Below are positions 27,994 to 35,804 of a stretch of 64,000 nt of DNA, piece by piece. A model generated the notes under the pieces. The model had not been told where the DNA came from. It saw only the letters and a list, made by a program, of their open reading frames with translations, and did not search any database. The translations under genes and the position numbers were made by a program. This DNA is from Legionella saoudiensis (GTDB taxonomy: Bacteria; Pseudomonadota; Gammaproteobacteria; Legionellales; Legionellaceae), in NCBI RefSeq assembly GCF_001465875.1, contig NZ_LN901324.1, positions 744,001 through 808,000 of the forward strand. The letters run 5' to 3'. The first letter of the stretch is position 1. The number at the start of each line of letters is the position of its first letter.

Positions 27994-28010
27994 GTCTTAT
28001 GAAAGTTAAC

Positions 28011-29177
28011 TTAAAGTGTGCAGCCTCTCTCTAATTCAGGAGCAAATCCACTTTTAGAGGTAGTACATTTGGTAAAATGCCCCATATTTCCATAACATAA
28101 TGCAGAAATAGATACTGGCATTCTATCATTTTCGATTTCTATGTTTACTCTTCCAGGCTCAACTTTCATTTGGCCCATGGAGCAATAAGATTGAAAAACT
28201 TCCAAGCGTTCAGTACTGTTTGCTTTATGTTTTTTTAACCACCGCTTGTACTCTCGTTCAAATTCAGTATCCGAGGGAGGATTGTGAATATTTGAATCAG
28301 CTAGTACTGACTGCAGTAAAAGTTGATTTCTATCATCAAGTTCCTCTCTTCCCTGAAGATGCTGGCAGATATTTTGTTTCATCTTATGCAAAAGCCTGCC
28401 TAACTCATTCGTTGCATTGATATATTCCTTAGAACTCTTATCTTGGCTCACAATACACGTATCAACACATGCTTTTAATACTTGATAATCTTCTTCTTTT
28501 ATCAATTTCGTTTTAACGGCTAAAGACTTACGCGAACCTTGTAAAAGTAATTTTTCTACTTTGTCACTTTCGCTAACTGGATCATATGCTTCGCTAAATC
28601 CATGAATAGAAAAAGATTGCTGAATTTTAGTCTCCAGATTATTCAGCTTTCCTTGCAATATAGCCATCGAAGCAGGCTTATCACTAACATGTTGATGCAT
28701 GGGCACCATTTGATTTTTTTGTCTATACTCAAGAGCTGTTAACCCCTTTAAGCCATTACATTGTAATGCGCTTATTTGCGTTATATTAATTTCGTGGTTG
28801 GAAACTAAAGACACAACGGATTTTACCACTTCATCGGATAAATCATTAACGCCTGCAGCCCCATGAGTATTAAGCACGATATGGCATTCGTCATATTCTG
28901 ACAAAAGAGCTTGATGTAAAGGCTCTAACGCACCATCAATATTCATAAGTTTTTTTTGCTTGCCTTCAACTGCGCTCACGGCAATATCAACAACAGTATC
29001 TTCGCTAAATACAGCTCTGACCGTTTCAGCATCCTTAGTAACTTCATTATCCCATAGCAATCTTTGTTCATTTTTTGTATAATCGGAGTACGACGTATAG
29101 ATATGGATACAGAGCTTTTTCATTTTACACCACGCAAAGTTAGTTACTTCTGTCTTTGATACTACTGTATGTATCAT
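28011..29177 (-). CDS. Unknown protein, paralogue of the divergent neighbour; conserved His-Gly/Cys pattern
   Basis: About 388 residues from ATG 29177, which has AAGGA seven bases upstream. A later ATG (29123) would align better with the paralogue's N-terminus, so the start is uncertain. Numbered from that later Met, the N-terminal part has CHIVLNTHGAAG (His87-Gly88) and, 35 residues later, ISALQCNG (Cys122). A hydrophobic strand ending in His-Gly and another ending in Cys is the layout of clan CD (caspase/gingipain-like) cysteine peptidases. The C-terminal half is helical with KRWLKKHK and RLEVFQSYC shared with the paralogue. No signal peptide; effector-like. Function not known. Confidence 0.5.
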   Translation of the reverse strand: MIHTVVSKTEVTNFAWCKMKKLCIHIYTSYSDYTKNEQRLLWDNEVTKDAETVRAVFSEDTVVDIAVSAVEGKQKKLMNIDGALEPLHQALLSEYDECHIVLNTHGAAGVNDLSDEVVKSVVSLVSNHEINITQISALQCNGLKGLTALEYRQKNQMVPMHQHVSDKPASMAILQGKLNNLETKIQQSFSIHGFSEAYDPVSESDKVEKLLLQGSRKSLAVKTKLIKEEDYQVLKACVDTCIVSQDKSSKEYINATNELGRLLHKMKQNICQHLQGREELDDRNQLLLQSVLADSNIHNPPSDTEFEREYKRWLKKHKANSTERLEVFQSYCSMGQMKVEPGRVNIEIENDRMPVSISALCYGNMGHFTKCTTSKSGFAPELERGCTL

Positions 29178-29221
29178 TAAGGAATCCTTAACAGCAAGTT
29201 TTTTTTTACAAGAGGTTATTG

Positions 29222-30340
29222 ATGTATACATTAATTATAAGCAGTTTATACGATAAGTCCTTGAAGGATCAGGAAATGCTTAATCAGGAAGTAAGAGAAG
29301 ATAGTCAAACTGTTCAGGAAATATTCCCTGGTAAATGTTTCGAAGTAATCGTACCCGCCGGCTCTTCATTAACAAGGAACCAATTAATAGAGCTAAAAGA
29401 TGAGCTGTACAACTTGATGGCTAAGCTCAAAAATAGTAATGCTACAGAGGTAAATATTGTACTTAATACTCATGGGTCACCAGGTCAATATGATCTAGAC
29501 GCATCATTTATTAACACACTAATTCAGCAACTTTCTGCAGAAGACATAAAAATTAATACGGTTTATGCGCTCATGTGTGACGGTTTTACTAAACGAAAAG
29601 CTTCTGATGGTCCTACGGCACTCTATAAAAGTAGTTTACTTTTCCAAGACGCTTCTCCTCTTAAGCCGTCTTCCATGGAAATTTTACGTGTCAAGCTTAA
29701 TAATCTTGAAACGAAAATGGTACAGTATTTTCCCATTAAGGGTTTTGCATATCCTTATACACCAAGCATAGCGAAAAGTATGATTATAAAATTTCTTCGT
29801 GATGAAGATGTAAGTGCAACTGTGTACGTACGCACTATAGAGCAGAAAGAAGTCGATTACGACAATTTACTTAGCTACATTGAAATGTTACGTAATGAAA
29901 AGAGAAATCCTCAAACTCCGGCATACATTCAAGCGTCTAATGCTTTAGGTTTATTAATCCATGAAATAAAAAAACATATTGATGAGTATCTTATCGGCTA
30001 TGATGAAAAATTAGATAAAGGAAGTATTCCTCTATTTGCATCAGTGCTTAATTTTGCAAAACTGGATTCTGAGGAACTGACGTTTAAACAGTTTGATAAT
30101 AATTACAAGCGATGGTTAAAGGAGTTTAAGCTAACCAGCCCCACACGATTGGATCTTCTTCAAGAGTATTGTAACTATCAGAAAGGTTGTAAAAACGAGC
30201 CGACTTTATTATTAAGAGAGAATAGTCAATTTACATTGTTTTCCTGTAAGATTGATCTGCGTGATGAGCCTAAGCTAAGTGATGAACCTGTATCAGATGC
30301 TGAGCGCCAGCAAAATCCCGGCAAGAGCCACAAGTTTTAA
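29222..30340 (+). CDS. Unknown protein, paralogue of the divergent neighbour; conserved His-Gly/Cys pattern
   Basis: The 372 residues from ATG 29222 (AGAGG six bases upstream) align with the divergent gene throughout: similar start (MYTLIISSLYDKSLKDQE), VNIVLNTHGSPG (His84-Gly85), VYALMCDGF (Cys119, again 35 residues later), the mid block KLNNLETK, and KRWLKEFK plus RLDLLQEYC near the end. The tail is acidic and Ser/Pro-rich (LSDEPVSDAERQ), compatible with a Dot/Icm signal. Probably a local duplication with inversion. No family recognised; clan CD peptidase-like is an inference. Confidence 0.5.
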   Translation: MYTLIISSLYDKSLKDQEMLNQEVREDSQTVQEIFPGKCFEVIVPAGSSLTRNQLIELKDELYNLMAKLKNSNATEVNIVLNTHGSPGQYDLDASFINTLIQQLSAEDIKINTVYALMCDGFTKRKASDGPTALYKSSLLFQDASPLKPSSMEILRVKLNNLETKMVQYFPIKGFAYPYTPSIAKSMIIKFLRDEDVSATVYVRTIEQKEVDYDNLLSYIEMLRNEKRNPQTPAYIQASNALGLLIHEIKKHIDEYLIGYDEKLDKGSIPLFASVLNFAKLDSEELTFKQFDNNYKRWLKEFKLTSPTRLDLLQEYCNYQKGCKNEPTLLLRENSQFTLFSCKIDLRDEPKLSDEPVSDAERQQNPGKSHKF

Positions 30341-30342
30341 AA

Positions 30343-31137
30343 CTAGGCTGATTTTTGAATTTTAATGAATGTACTATTTGTTGCTTTTGCATGAGCATTT
30401 TCAATTATACGTTCAGCAAAGAACGTAGTATCTTTGCTGAATAAGACTATGCTTGAGCATCGAGTGCCATATTGGCGACTGGGTATATTAACAGAAATGG
30501 GGCTTAGCGCGCGTTCAAACTCTAAAGGCACACCAGTTTGGGGTAATAAATCTTCTGGGGCATGTTGATGATTTTCCAGGATAGGAAATAAAAGGGTATA
30601 AATTTCTTTTGGGGTTTGAACACTTAATAGCATAGGTGCTATTTCCTGAAACATTTCTTTTGCTTTTAAAACCTTATACGAAGGGGTATCTAATAAATGG
30701 TTGCTAAGGCCATAGATGCCTGGTTTGAGCTTTTTAATTTTATTCTCTATATTTGAAAAATAAATAAGCTCGCGCATGGTACCGACTAATAAGTTGAATC
30801 CATTATAATTTTCTGCTGTTGGGGCTATCTCGTGTATGTAGTCTCTGGGAGCGGGGGCATTTTTTAATAAATAATTTTTAGCTAAAAGCCCTCTTGATAA
30901 ACGCTCAGGGTTATAATGGCTGGGATCTCTGTAATTAGTAATTAAGGAAAAACGTCCTTGTGTATTAACCCCAAGCCAGGTACCACCGCTTACTAAATCT
31001 TTACCTGCGAAAACTCCTGGTGCCTCGTCCCAATAATGAGCAGGGGCAGTTGCTCTATTATAGAACTCATCCCGGTTTGATAGAATCATCAGAGGATAAA
31101 GAGGATGCTGTTCAATCACTATTAATGCAAGACACAT
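30343..31137 (-). CDS. NRDE/TANGO2-family protein
   Basis: The 264 residues begin MCLALI and carry the name-giving LSNRDEFYNR (Asn21-Arg-Asp-Glu24), followed by GGTWLGVNTQGRFSLITNYRD, the family core. The terminal-nucleophile-like Cys2 is conserved in the family. The human homologue TANGO2 is tied to Golgi and lipid metabolism; the bacterial function is unclear. No signal peptide. Convergent with the unknown paralogue, whose stop is 2 bases away. Confidence 0.9.
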   Translation of the reverse strand: MCLALIVIEQHPLYPLMILSNRDEFYNRATAPAHYWDEAPGVFAGKDLVSGGTWLGVNTQGRFSLITNYRDPSHYNPERLSRGLLAKNYLLKNAPAPRDYIHEIAPTAENYNGFNLLVGTMRELIYFSNIENKIKKLKPGIYGLSNHLLDTPSYKVLKAKEMFQEIAPMLLSVQTPKEIYTLLFPILENHQHAPEDLLPQTGVPLEFERALSPISVNIPSRQYGTRCSSIVLFSKDTTFFAERIIENAHAKATNSTFIKIQKSA

Positions 31138-31221
31138 GATGCGCTCAAAAAAGGTAAATTATCTTTACTTAACTGTATAGTATATACTGAATTCAATGAA
31201 AAATTTCCACAGGTTCTACTT

Positions 31222-32592
31222 ATGGATATTCACTCAATTATCGAAAAGCAAAGAGCATTTGCAGAGGCTGGGATTGCTAAGGATATTAATTTCCGTAAAC
31301 AACAACTACGTAAACTAAAAAGCCTTATTAAAGAAAATGAACCTCTTCTTTATCAAGCAATTCACAAGGATATAAAAAAATCCCAGTTTGAAACTTATTT
31401 AACTGAATTGGCATTGATCTATCAAGAAATTGATACAGCCATTAAACAGGTTAGCAAATGGGCAAAACCTAAAAAAGTAAAAACGGATCTGGCCAACCAA
31501 CCAGGAAAAAGCTTTATAATTTCTGAACCTTATGGAACTACTTTAATTATAGGAGCTTGGAATTATCCTTATCAGTTGACTTTTGTACCATTAATTGCAG
31601 CCATGGCTGCAGGCAATACAAGCATTATTAAACCAAGCGAGTTGCCGCTAAATACTTCATCTGCGATCGCTCATATTATTAACCAGCATTTTGATCCAGC
31701 CTATCTTTACGTAGTGGAAGGAGATGCCGAAATAACGCAAAAATTGTTGGCGCATCGCTTTGATAAACTATTTTTTACGGGCAGCACTACGGTAGGTCGA
31801 GTTGTGGCTAAAGCAGCGGCTGAGCATTTGACTCCTGTAACTCTAGAGCTTGGGGGAAAGAGTCCTTGTTTAGTTTTTGCTGATGCTAATTTAGAGCGTT
31901 CCGCACAACGCATTACTTGGGGTAAATTTTTAAATGCAGGCCAAACCTGTATTGCTCCTGATTACGTATTAGTTGAGGAATCAATCTATCAACCGTTCCT
32001 TGAGGCGCTTAAAAAACAAATTGAACAGATTATTGGTTTAAATCCTCTTGAGAGCGAAGGTTATGTGCGTATTATTAATCAGAAACACGTAGAGCGTTTA
32101 AAAAAACTGCTTGATCCACAAAAATTATTCGTTGGAGGGCAGGTTATTGAAGAGGAAAACTATATTGCACCAACGATTTTAAAAGACGTTCGTTTTACAG
32201 ATGAAATTATGAACGAAGAAATTTTTGGTCCTATTTTACCTGTTATTCCCTTTACTGACTTATCTGCGACGCTACACGAAATAAAAATTCGTCCTCGTCC
32301 TTTATCGCTTTATGTATTTGGCAGGGATGCGGCGGTACAGCAACGAGTTTTACATGAAGTTTCTTTTGGCGGTGGCTGTATTAACGACGTATTAATGCAT
32401 ATTACCGGCTCACAACTTCCTTTTGGTGGAGTTGGTGAAAGCGGTATGGGAAGCTATCATGGGGAGGCTGGGTTTAAGGCATTTAGCCATTTCAAAGGCA
32501 TTTTGAAAAAGCCATTTTGGTTTGAGGCGCCAATAAAGTATCAACCTTATACGGATCTTAAGTTAAAAATTATTAAGGCATTGTTTGGGTAG
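31222..32592 (+). CDS. Aldehyde dehydrogenase, class 3-like
   Basis: The 456 residues fit the short ALDH3 group rather than the 490-residue classes. Core motifs: IIGAWNYPYQLTFVPL, KPSELPLNTS, FFTGSTTVG, general base in LELGGKSPCL, nucleophile in NAGQTCIAPDY, and EEIFGPILPV. It oxidises medium or long-chain aldehydes to acids in the cytoplasm or at membranes. Substrate not determinable. Start ATG 31222 is preceded by CACAGGTTC. Confidence 0.88.
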   Translation: MDIHSIIEKQRAFAEAGIAKDINFRKQQLRKLKSLIKENEPLLYQAIHKDIKKSQFETYLTELALIYQEIDTAIKQVSKWAKPKKVKTDLANQPGKSFIISEPYGTTLIIGAWNYPYQLTFVPLIAAMAAGNTSIIKPSELPLNTSSAIAHIINQHFDPAYLYVVEGDAEITQKLLAHRFDKLFFTGSTTVGRVVAKAAAEHLTPVTLELGGKSPCLVFADANLERSAQRITWGKFLNAGQTCIAPDYVLVEESIYQPFLEALKKQIEQIIGLNPLESEGYVRIINQKHVERLKKLLDPQKLFVGGQVIEEENYIAPTILKDVRFTDEIMNEEIFGPILPVIPFTDLSATLHEIKIRPRPLSLYVFGRDAAVQQRVLHEVSFGGGCINDVLMHITGSQLPFGGVGESGMGSYHGEAGFKAFSHFKGILKKPFWFEAPIKYQPYTDLKLKIIKALFG

Positions 32593-32667
32593 AGTAATAG
32601 GTTGTTTTACCAGGCATTGCGGGGGATTTACAGAAGGAGGCTATTCTATAATGGTTCACAGCGCACG

Positions 32668-32785
32668 CAATTTAATTAAATAAAAAGCTATTGTCATTGC
32701 GAATGAAATGAAGCAACCCAGTACTGAGTTTTAACAAAGTATCGTTCTGGGTTGCCTCGCCAAGGCAGCAATGACGAAATTCGTA
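32668..32785. repeat. Dispersed palindromic repeat, copy 3
   Basis: Inverted relative to copies 1 and 2. It contains ATTGCGAATGAAATGAAGCA, CCCAGTACTGAGTTTTAAC and GTTCTGGGTTGC, then CAATGACGAAATT. Lies between convergent ALDH and N-acetyltransferase genes. The terminal repeats seen in copy 2 are not preserved. Confidence 0.7.
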
Positions 32786-32830
32786 TTATAAGCTCCTTAA
32801 GATGACATCTTTTAGCGTAAGCTTTGCGGT

Positions 32831-33784
32831 CTAAATACTTAAATTATTCTCCAATTCTTCTTTATCTACGGGAAAATCAACTGTCCATGGAAGCTTAGGA
32901 GTAGGTAAAACAGTTTTAGAACAATAACGGGCCAAATCCTCCGCCGAAATATGATGAATATCAAATTCTTGCTTTAATAAATCTTCTCCATTTTCAAAAT
33001 CATTAATCACAGTTAGGGTATATTGATTATTCTCTTGCTTTGAAAATTTTAATAAGTCTGATTGTTCATCCCAATACAAGGATTTACGACCTTGATCGGT
33101 AATAACACCAACTATCGTTTTGTTATCACGTATATTCAGCGGCATGGGATGAAGTTGCAGTTTAAGCATGTTGAATGCTGCAATATTTGTACTTATGGGA
33201 ACTAAATCGGATTGTGTTTGATGGAACCACCCTTGGCGCGATTTTTTATCAAGGACATAAACATTGTCTATTTGGCTCACACGAAATTCCTCGCCATCTT
33301 GTAACATTGATTCCCCTGTTATAGGTACTGGGTAACGTGGTGATGAGGAGCCTAATCCGGGATCGAGTAAAAAACTTTTTTCATCAAGATTTACGACTAA
33401 AATCAAATGTGTGTGAGGAAATGCAAGCATTTCAGGTGCATTTACCCGGGCTCCTAAAAGAGCATGAGCTGCGCAAAAATTAACTTGATAGCCTATTTGA
33501 ATTAGAGCATCAGCAAGTAAGGCTGCTGTTTGAAAGCAAAAACCCCCATGCTGATCATCAGAAAGTAATGAGTTGTAGTCGAAAAAAGAAATAGGGGCTC
33601 TTTGAATGAGATGGTATTGAGAAATCTTGCGTAGTTCAAAATTGGAATAGGGGAATGTTTTAACGTGCGCAAAATAAATGTCATTTAATAAATTAAGACG
33701 CTCAGTGGGCGATAAATCAATAAGTTCCTCAGGAACTGTGACCTTTATTTTTTGGAGATATCGCTCTAAATTAATTTTTTTCAT
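32831..33784 (-). CDS. Arylamine N-acetyltransferase
   Basis: Acetyl-CoA-dependent transferase with a papain-like Cys-His-Asp triad: GGFCFQ (Cys83), FPHTHLILVV (His126) and LLDPGLG (Asp141). Length 317, slightly longer than the usual 270-280. The N-terminal FPYSNFE block matches the family. Cytoplasmic. Arylamine or arylhydrazine substrates are typical; the physiological role is uncertain. Divergence of the C-terminal lid region is normal for the family. Confidence 0.9.
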   Translation of the reverse strand: MKKINLERYLQKIKVTVPEELIDLSPTERLNLLNDIYFAHVKTFPYSNFELRKISQYHLIQRAPISFFDYNSLLSDDQHGGFCFQTAALLADALIQIGYQVNFCAAHALLGARVNAPEMLAFPHTHLILVVNLDEKSFLLDPGLGSSSPRYPVPITGESMLQDGEEFRVSQIDNVYVLDKKSRQGWFHQTQSDLVPISTNIAAFNMLKLQLHPMPLNIRDNKTIVGVITDQGRKSLYWDEQSDLLKFSKQENNQYTLTVINDFENGEDLLKQEFDIHHISAEDLARYCSKTVLPTPKLPWTVDFPVDKEELENNLSI

Positions 33785-33837
33785 GATTTATCCCTTATTC
33801 AATATGAATAGTAGCTTGTAGCATCATCTATGCATTT

Positions 33838-34308
33838 TTATAAATGCTCTAAGGGCAGTGCGGTTGTCTCACAAATGCTTCTTAAAATAAAACTAGAGTG
33901 AACACTACTTACGCAATTAATACGTGTTAACTGCTCTAACAAAAAAGCTTGATAAGCATTTAAATCCGGTACTATTACTTTTAACAAATAATCTGCTGAT
34001 TGCCCTGTAATCAAGTAACATTGTACCACCTCGGGAAGAAAACGAATATGCTCTTCAAATTGAGCCATCACAGCGGGTTGGTGGCTGTTTAGTCCCACTA
34101 AAATTACCACTGTTAGATTTAAACCTAGTTTTTGAGGTTCAAGAAGTGCAACTTGTTTTTTAATATAACCATGCTCCTGTAGTAAGCTAACTCGACGAAG
34201 GCATGATGAAGGAGATAAAGCAACGCGCTCAGCTAACTCTTGATTACTAATCTGACAATTTAGTTGCAATGTTTCGAGTATCTTTTTATCAATTCGATCA
34301 AGTATCAT
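33838..34308 (-). CDS. Lrp/AsnC-family transcriptional regulator
   Basis: The 156 residues are standard Lrp: N-terminal helix-turn-helix (LDRIDKKILETLQLNCQI, ELAERVALSPSSCLRRV) and a C-terminal RAM ligand-binding domain (VVQCYLITGQSADYLLKV). Such regulators sense amino acids. Diverges from the MFS transporter gene about 200 bases away, which it may control; amino-acid catabolic genes here (putA, ast) are other candidates, unproven. Confidence 0.92.
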   Translation of the reverse strand: MILDRIDKKILETLQLNCQISNQELAERVALSPSSCLRRVSLLQEHGYIKKQVALLEPQKLGLNLTVVILVGLNSHQPAVMAQFEEHIRFLPEVVQCYLITGQSADYLLKVIVPDLNAYQAFLLEQLTRINCVSSVHSSFILRSICETTALPLEHL

Positions 34309-34506
34309 TTTATTTTAAGAAGTATCATTATTATTTACTATAATAGCATTTAATTTCATTTTTTAATAAAAATTTGAAATTAAAATTCAAATAAATCATT
34401 TTTTGATTAACTTTTGAAAAAAAATTTCAATGCAAATACGATACAATGTTTATTGCTCATAGAGTATGCAAAATGTGTTTTACGTTGCTTTATTTTGAGG
34501 ATGATT

Positions 34507-35724
34507 ATGTCTGTTTCACGCGTTGTCGCCTGGTTTGTTTGGATTATCGTTTCAATTTTTTATGCCTATCAATATATATTAAGAGTAATGCCAAGCATTA
34601 TGCTTAATGATATTACTACCCAGTTTCATATTAATGCGACTGAGTTTGGTCAATTTTCAGGGGTTTATTATCTTGGCTATTCCTTGCTGCATTTACCTAT
34701 AGGTATTATGTTGGACCGTTTTGGTCCCCGTAAAGTAATGACTGGTTGTATTTTGCTGACCGTAATCGGGTTACTACCGATTATTTTTGCAGAGCATTGG
34801 GCTTATCCATTAATTGGCCGGGCTTTAATTGGTATTGGTTCTTCTGCGGCAATTTTAGGTGTTTTTAAAATAATTCGCATGACCTTTAATGAACGTCTTT
34901 TCCCACGAATGTTAAGTTTATCCGTTATGATAGGACTGCTTGGTGCGATTTATGGCGGTGGCCCAGTAAGTTATTTGTGTCAGTGGTTGGGTTATAAGAG
35001 TGTAGTTGAGATATTTATTGGAATGGGCCTTCTTTTGGCATTAATTACTTGGTTCATTGTACCTGATGCTAAACCCGTTCAACATGAATCGGTTCGTGCC
35101 AATGTAAAGGCTATTTTTACAAATAGTAAGATTATGATGATGTGTTTTTTTGCAGGCCTAATGCTTGGACCTCTTGAAGGATTTTCTGATGTCTGGGGAC
35201 CTGTATTTTTAAAGGAGGCCTATCAATTAAATAGTGCTACAGCTACTTATCTGCCTTCAATGATTTATTTGGGAATGTGCTTTGGAGCGCCAGTATTAAG
35301 TTTTATTGCTGAAAAAACAGGTTATTACTTAGGAACGATTATCGCTTCGGGGATAATTATGTGCTTAATCTTTGCCACATTAATTACCGGCATTTTAGCA
35401 GTACCCAGTATTACCATAAGTTTTGCCCTGGTAGGAGTCTGCTGTGCTTATCAGATTTTAGCCATCTATAAAATATCAACTTATGTTCCTGAAGATCTTG
35501 CAGGTTTAGCCACCGCAATTGCGAATATGATCATTATGATCTTTGGTTATGCCTTCCATTCCACCATTGGGTTTGTAATTAATGCTTATGGAGGTGTGAA
35601 TGAGCCGCAAGCTTTTGTTTATGGAATTGGAGTGATTCCTGTAACTTTGGCTGCAGGGGTAATCGGTTTTCTTATTTTGGCTTATCAAGAAAAATCTTAT
35701 TCAGCTCAGGTTAGTCCAGCCTAA
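34507..35724 (+). CDS. MFS transporter
   Basis: The 405 residues from ATG 34507 (GAGG six bases upstream) contain about 12 hydrophobic helices and the cytoplasmic MFS loop motif GIMLDRFGPRKVM between helices 2 and 3. An upstream in-frame ATG at 34414 gives an unlikely leader. Inner-membrane transporter of unknown substrate; Legionella carry many related MFS proteins, including phagosomal (Pht) amino-acid transporters. The divergent Lrp regulator hints at an amino-acid-related substrate. Confidence 0.85.
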   Translation: MSVSRVVAWFVWIIVSIFYAYQYILRVMPSIMLNDITTQFHINATEFGQFSGVYYLGYSLLHLPIGIMLDRFGPRKVMTGCILLTVIGLLPIIFAEHWAYPLIGRALIGIGSSAAILGVFKIIRMTFNERLFPRMLSLSVMIGLLGAIYGGGPVSYLCQWLGYKSVVEIFIGMGLLLALITWFIVPDAKPVQHESVRANVKAIFTNSKIMMMCFFAGLMLGPLEGFSDVWGPVFLKEAYQLNSATATYLPSMIYLGMCFGAPVLSFIAEKTGYYLGTIIASGIIMCLIFATLITGILAVPSITISFALVGVCCAYQILAIYKISTYVPEDLAGLATAIANMIIMIFGYAFHSTIGFVINAYGGVNEPQAFVYGIGVIPVTLAAGVIGFLILAYQEKSYSAQVSPA

Positions 35725-35768
35725 GTAATTTGTTTCTCGCATGGTAGCCAAACAACAATGTGGCTTTT

Positions 35769-35801
35769 CTGAATGTGGCAATTAATACGTGCCACATTCA
35801 G
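35769..35801. terminator. Bidirectional terminator-like hairpin
   Basis: CTGAATGTGGCA / TGCCACATTCAG stem with 9-base loop then CTTTTATT, between convergent MFS and ankyrin genes. Arms identical to those at 6355-6392. Confidence 0.75.
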
Positions 35802-35804
35802 CTT

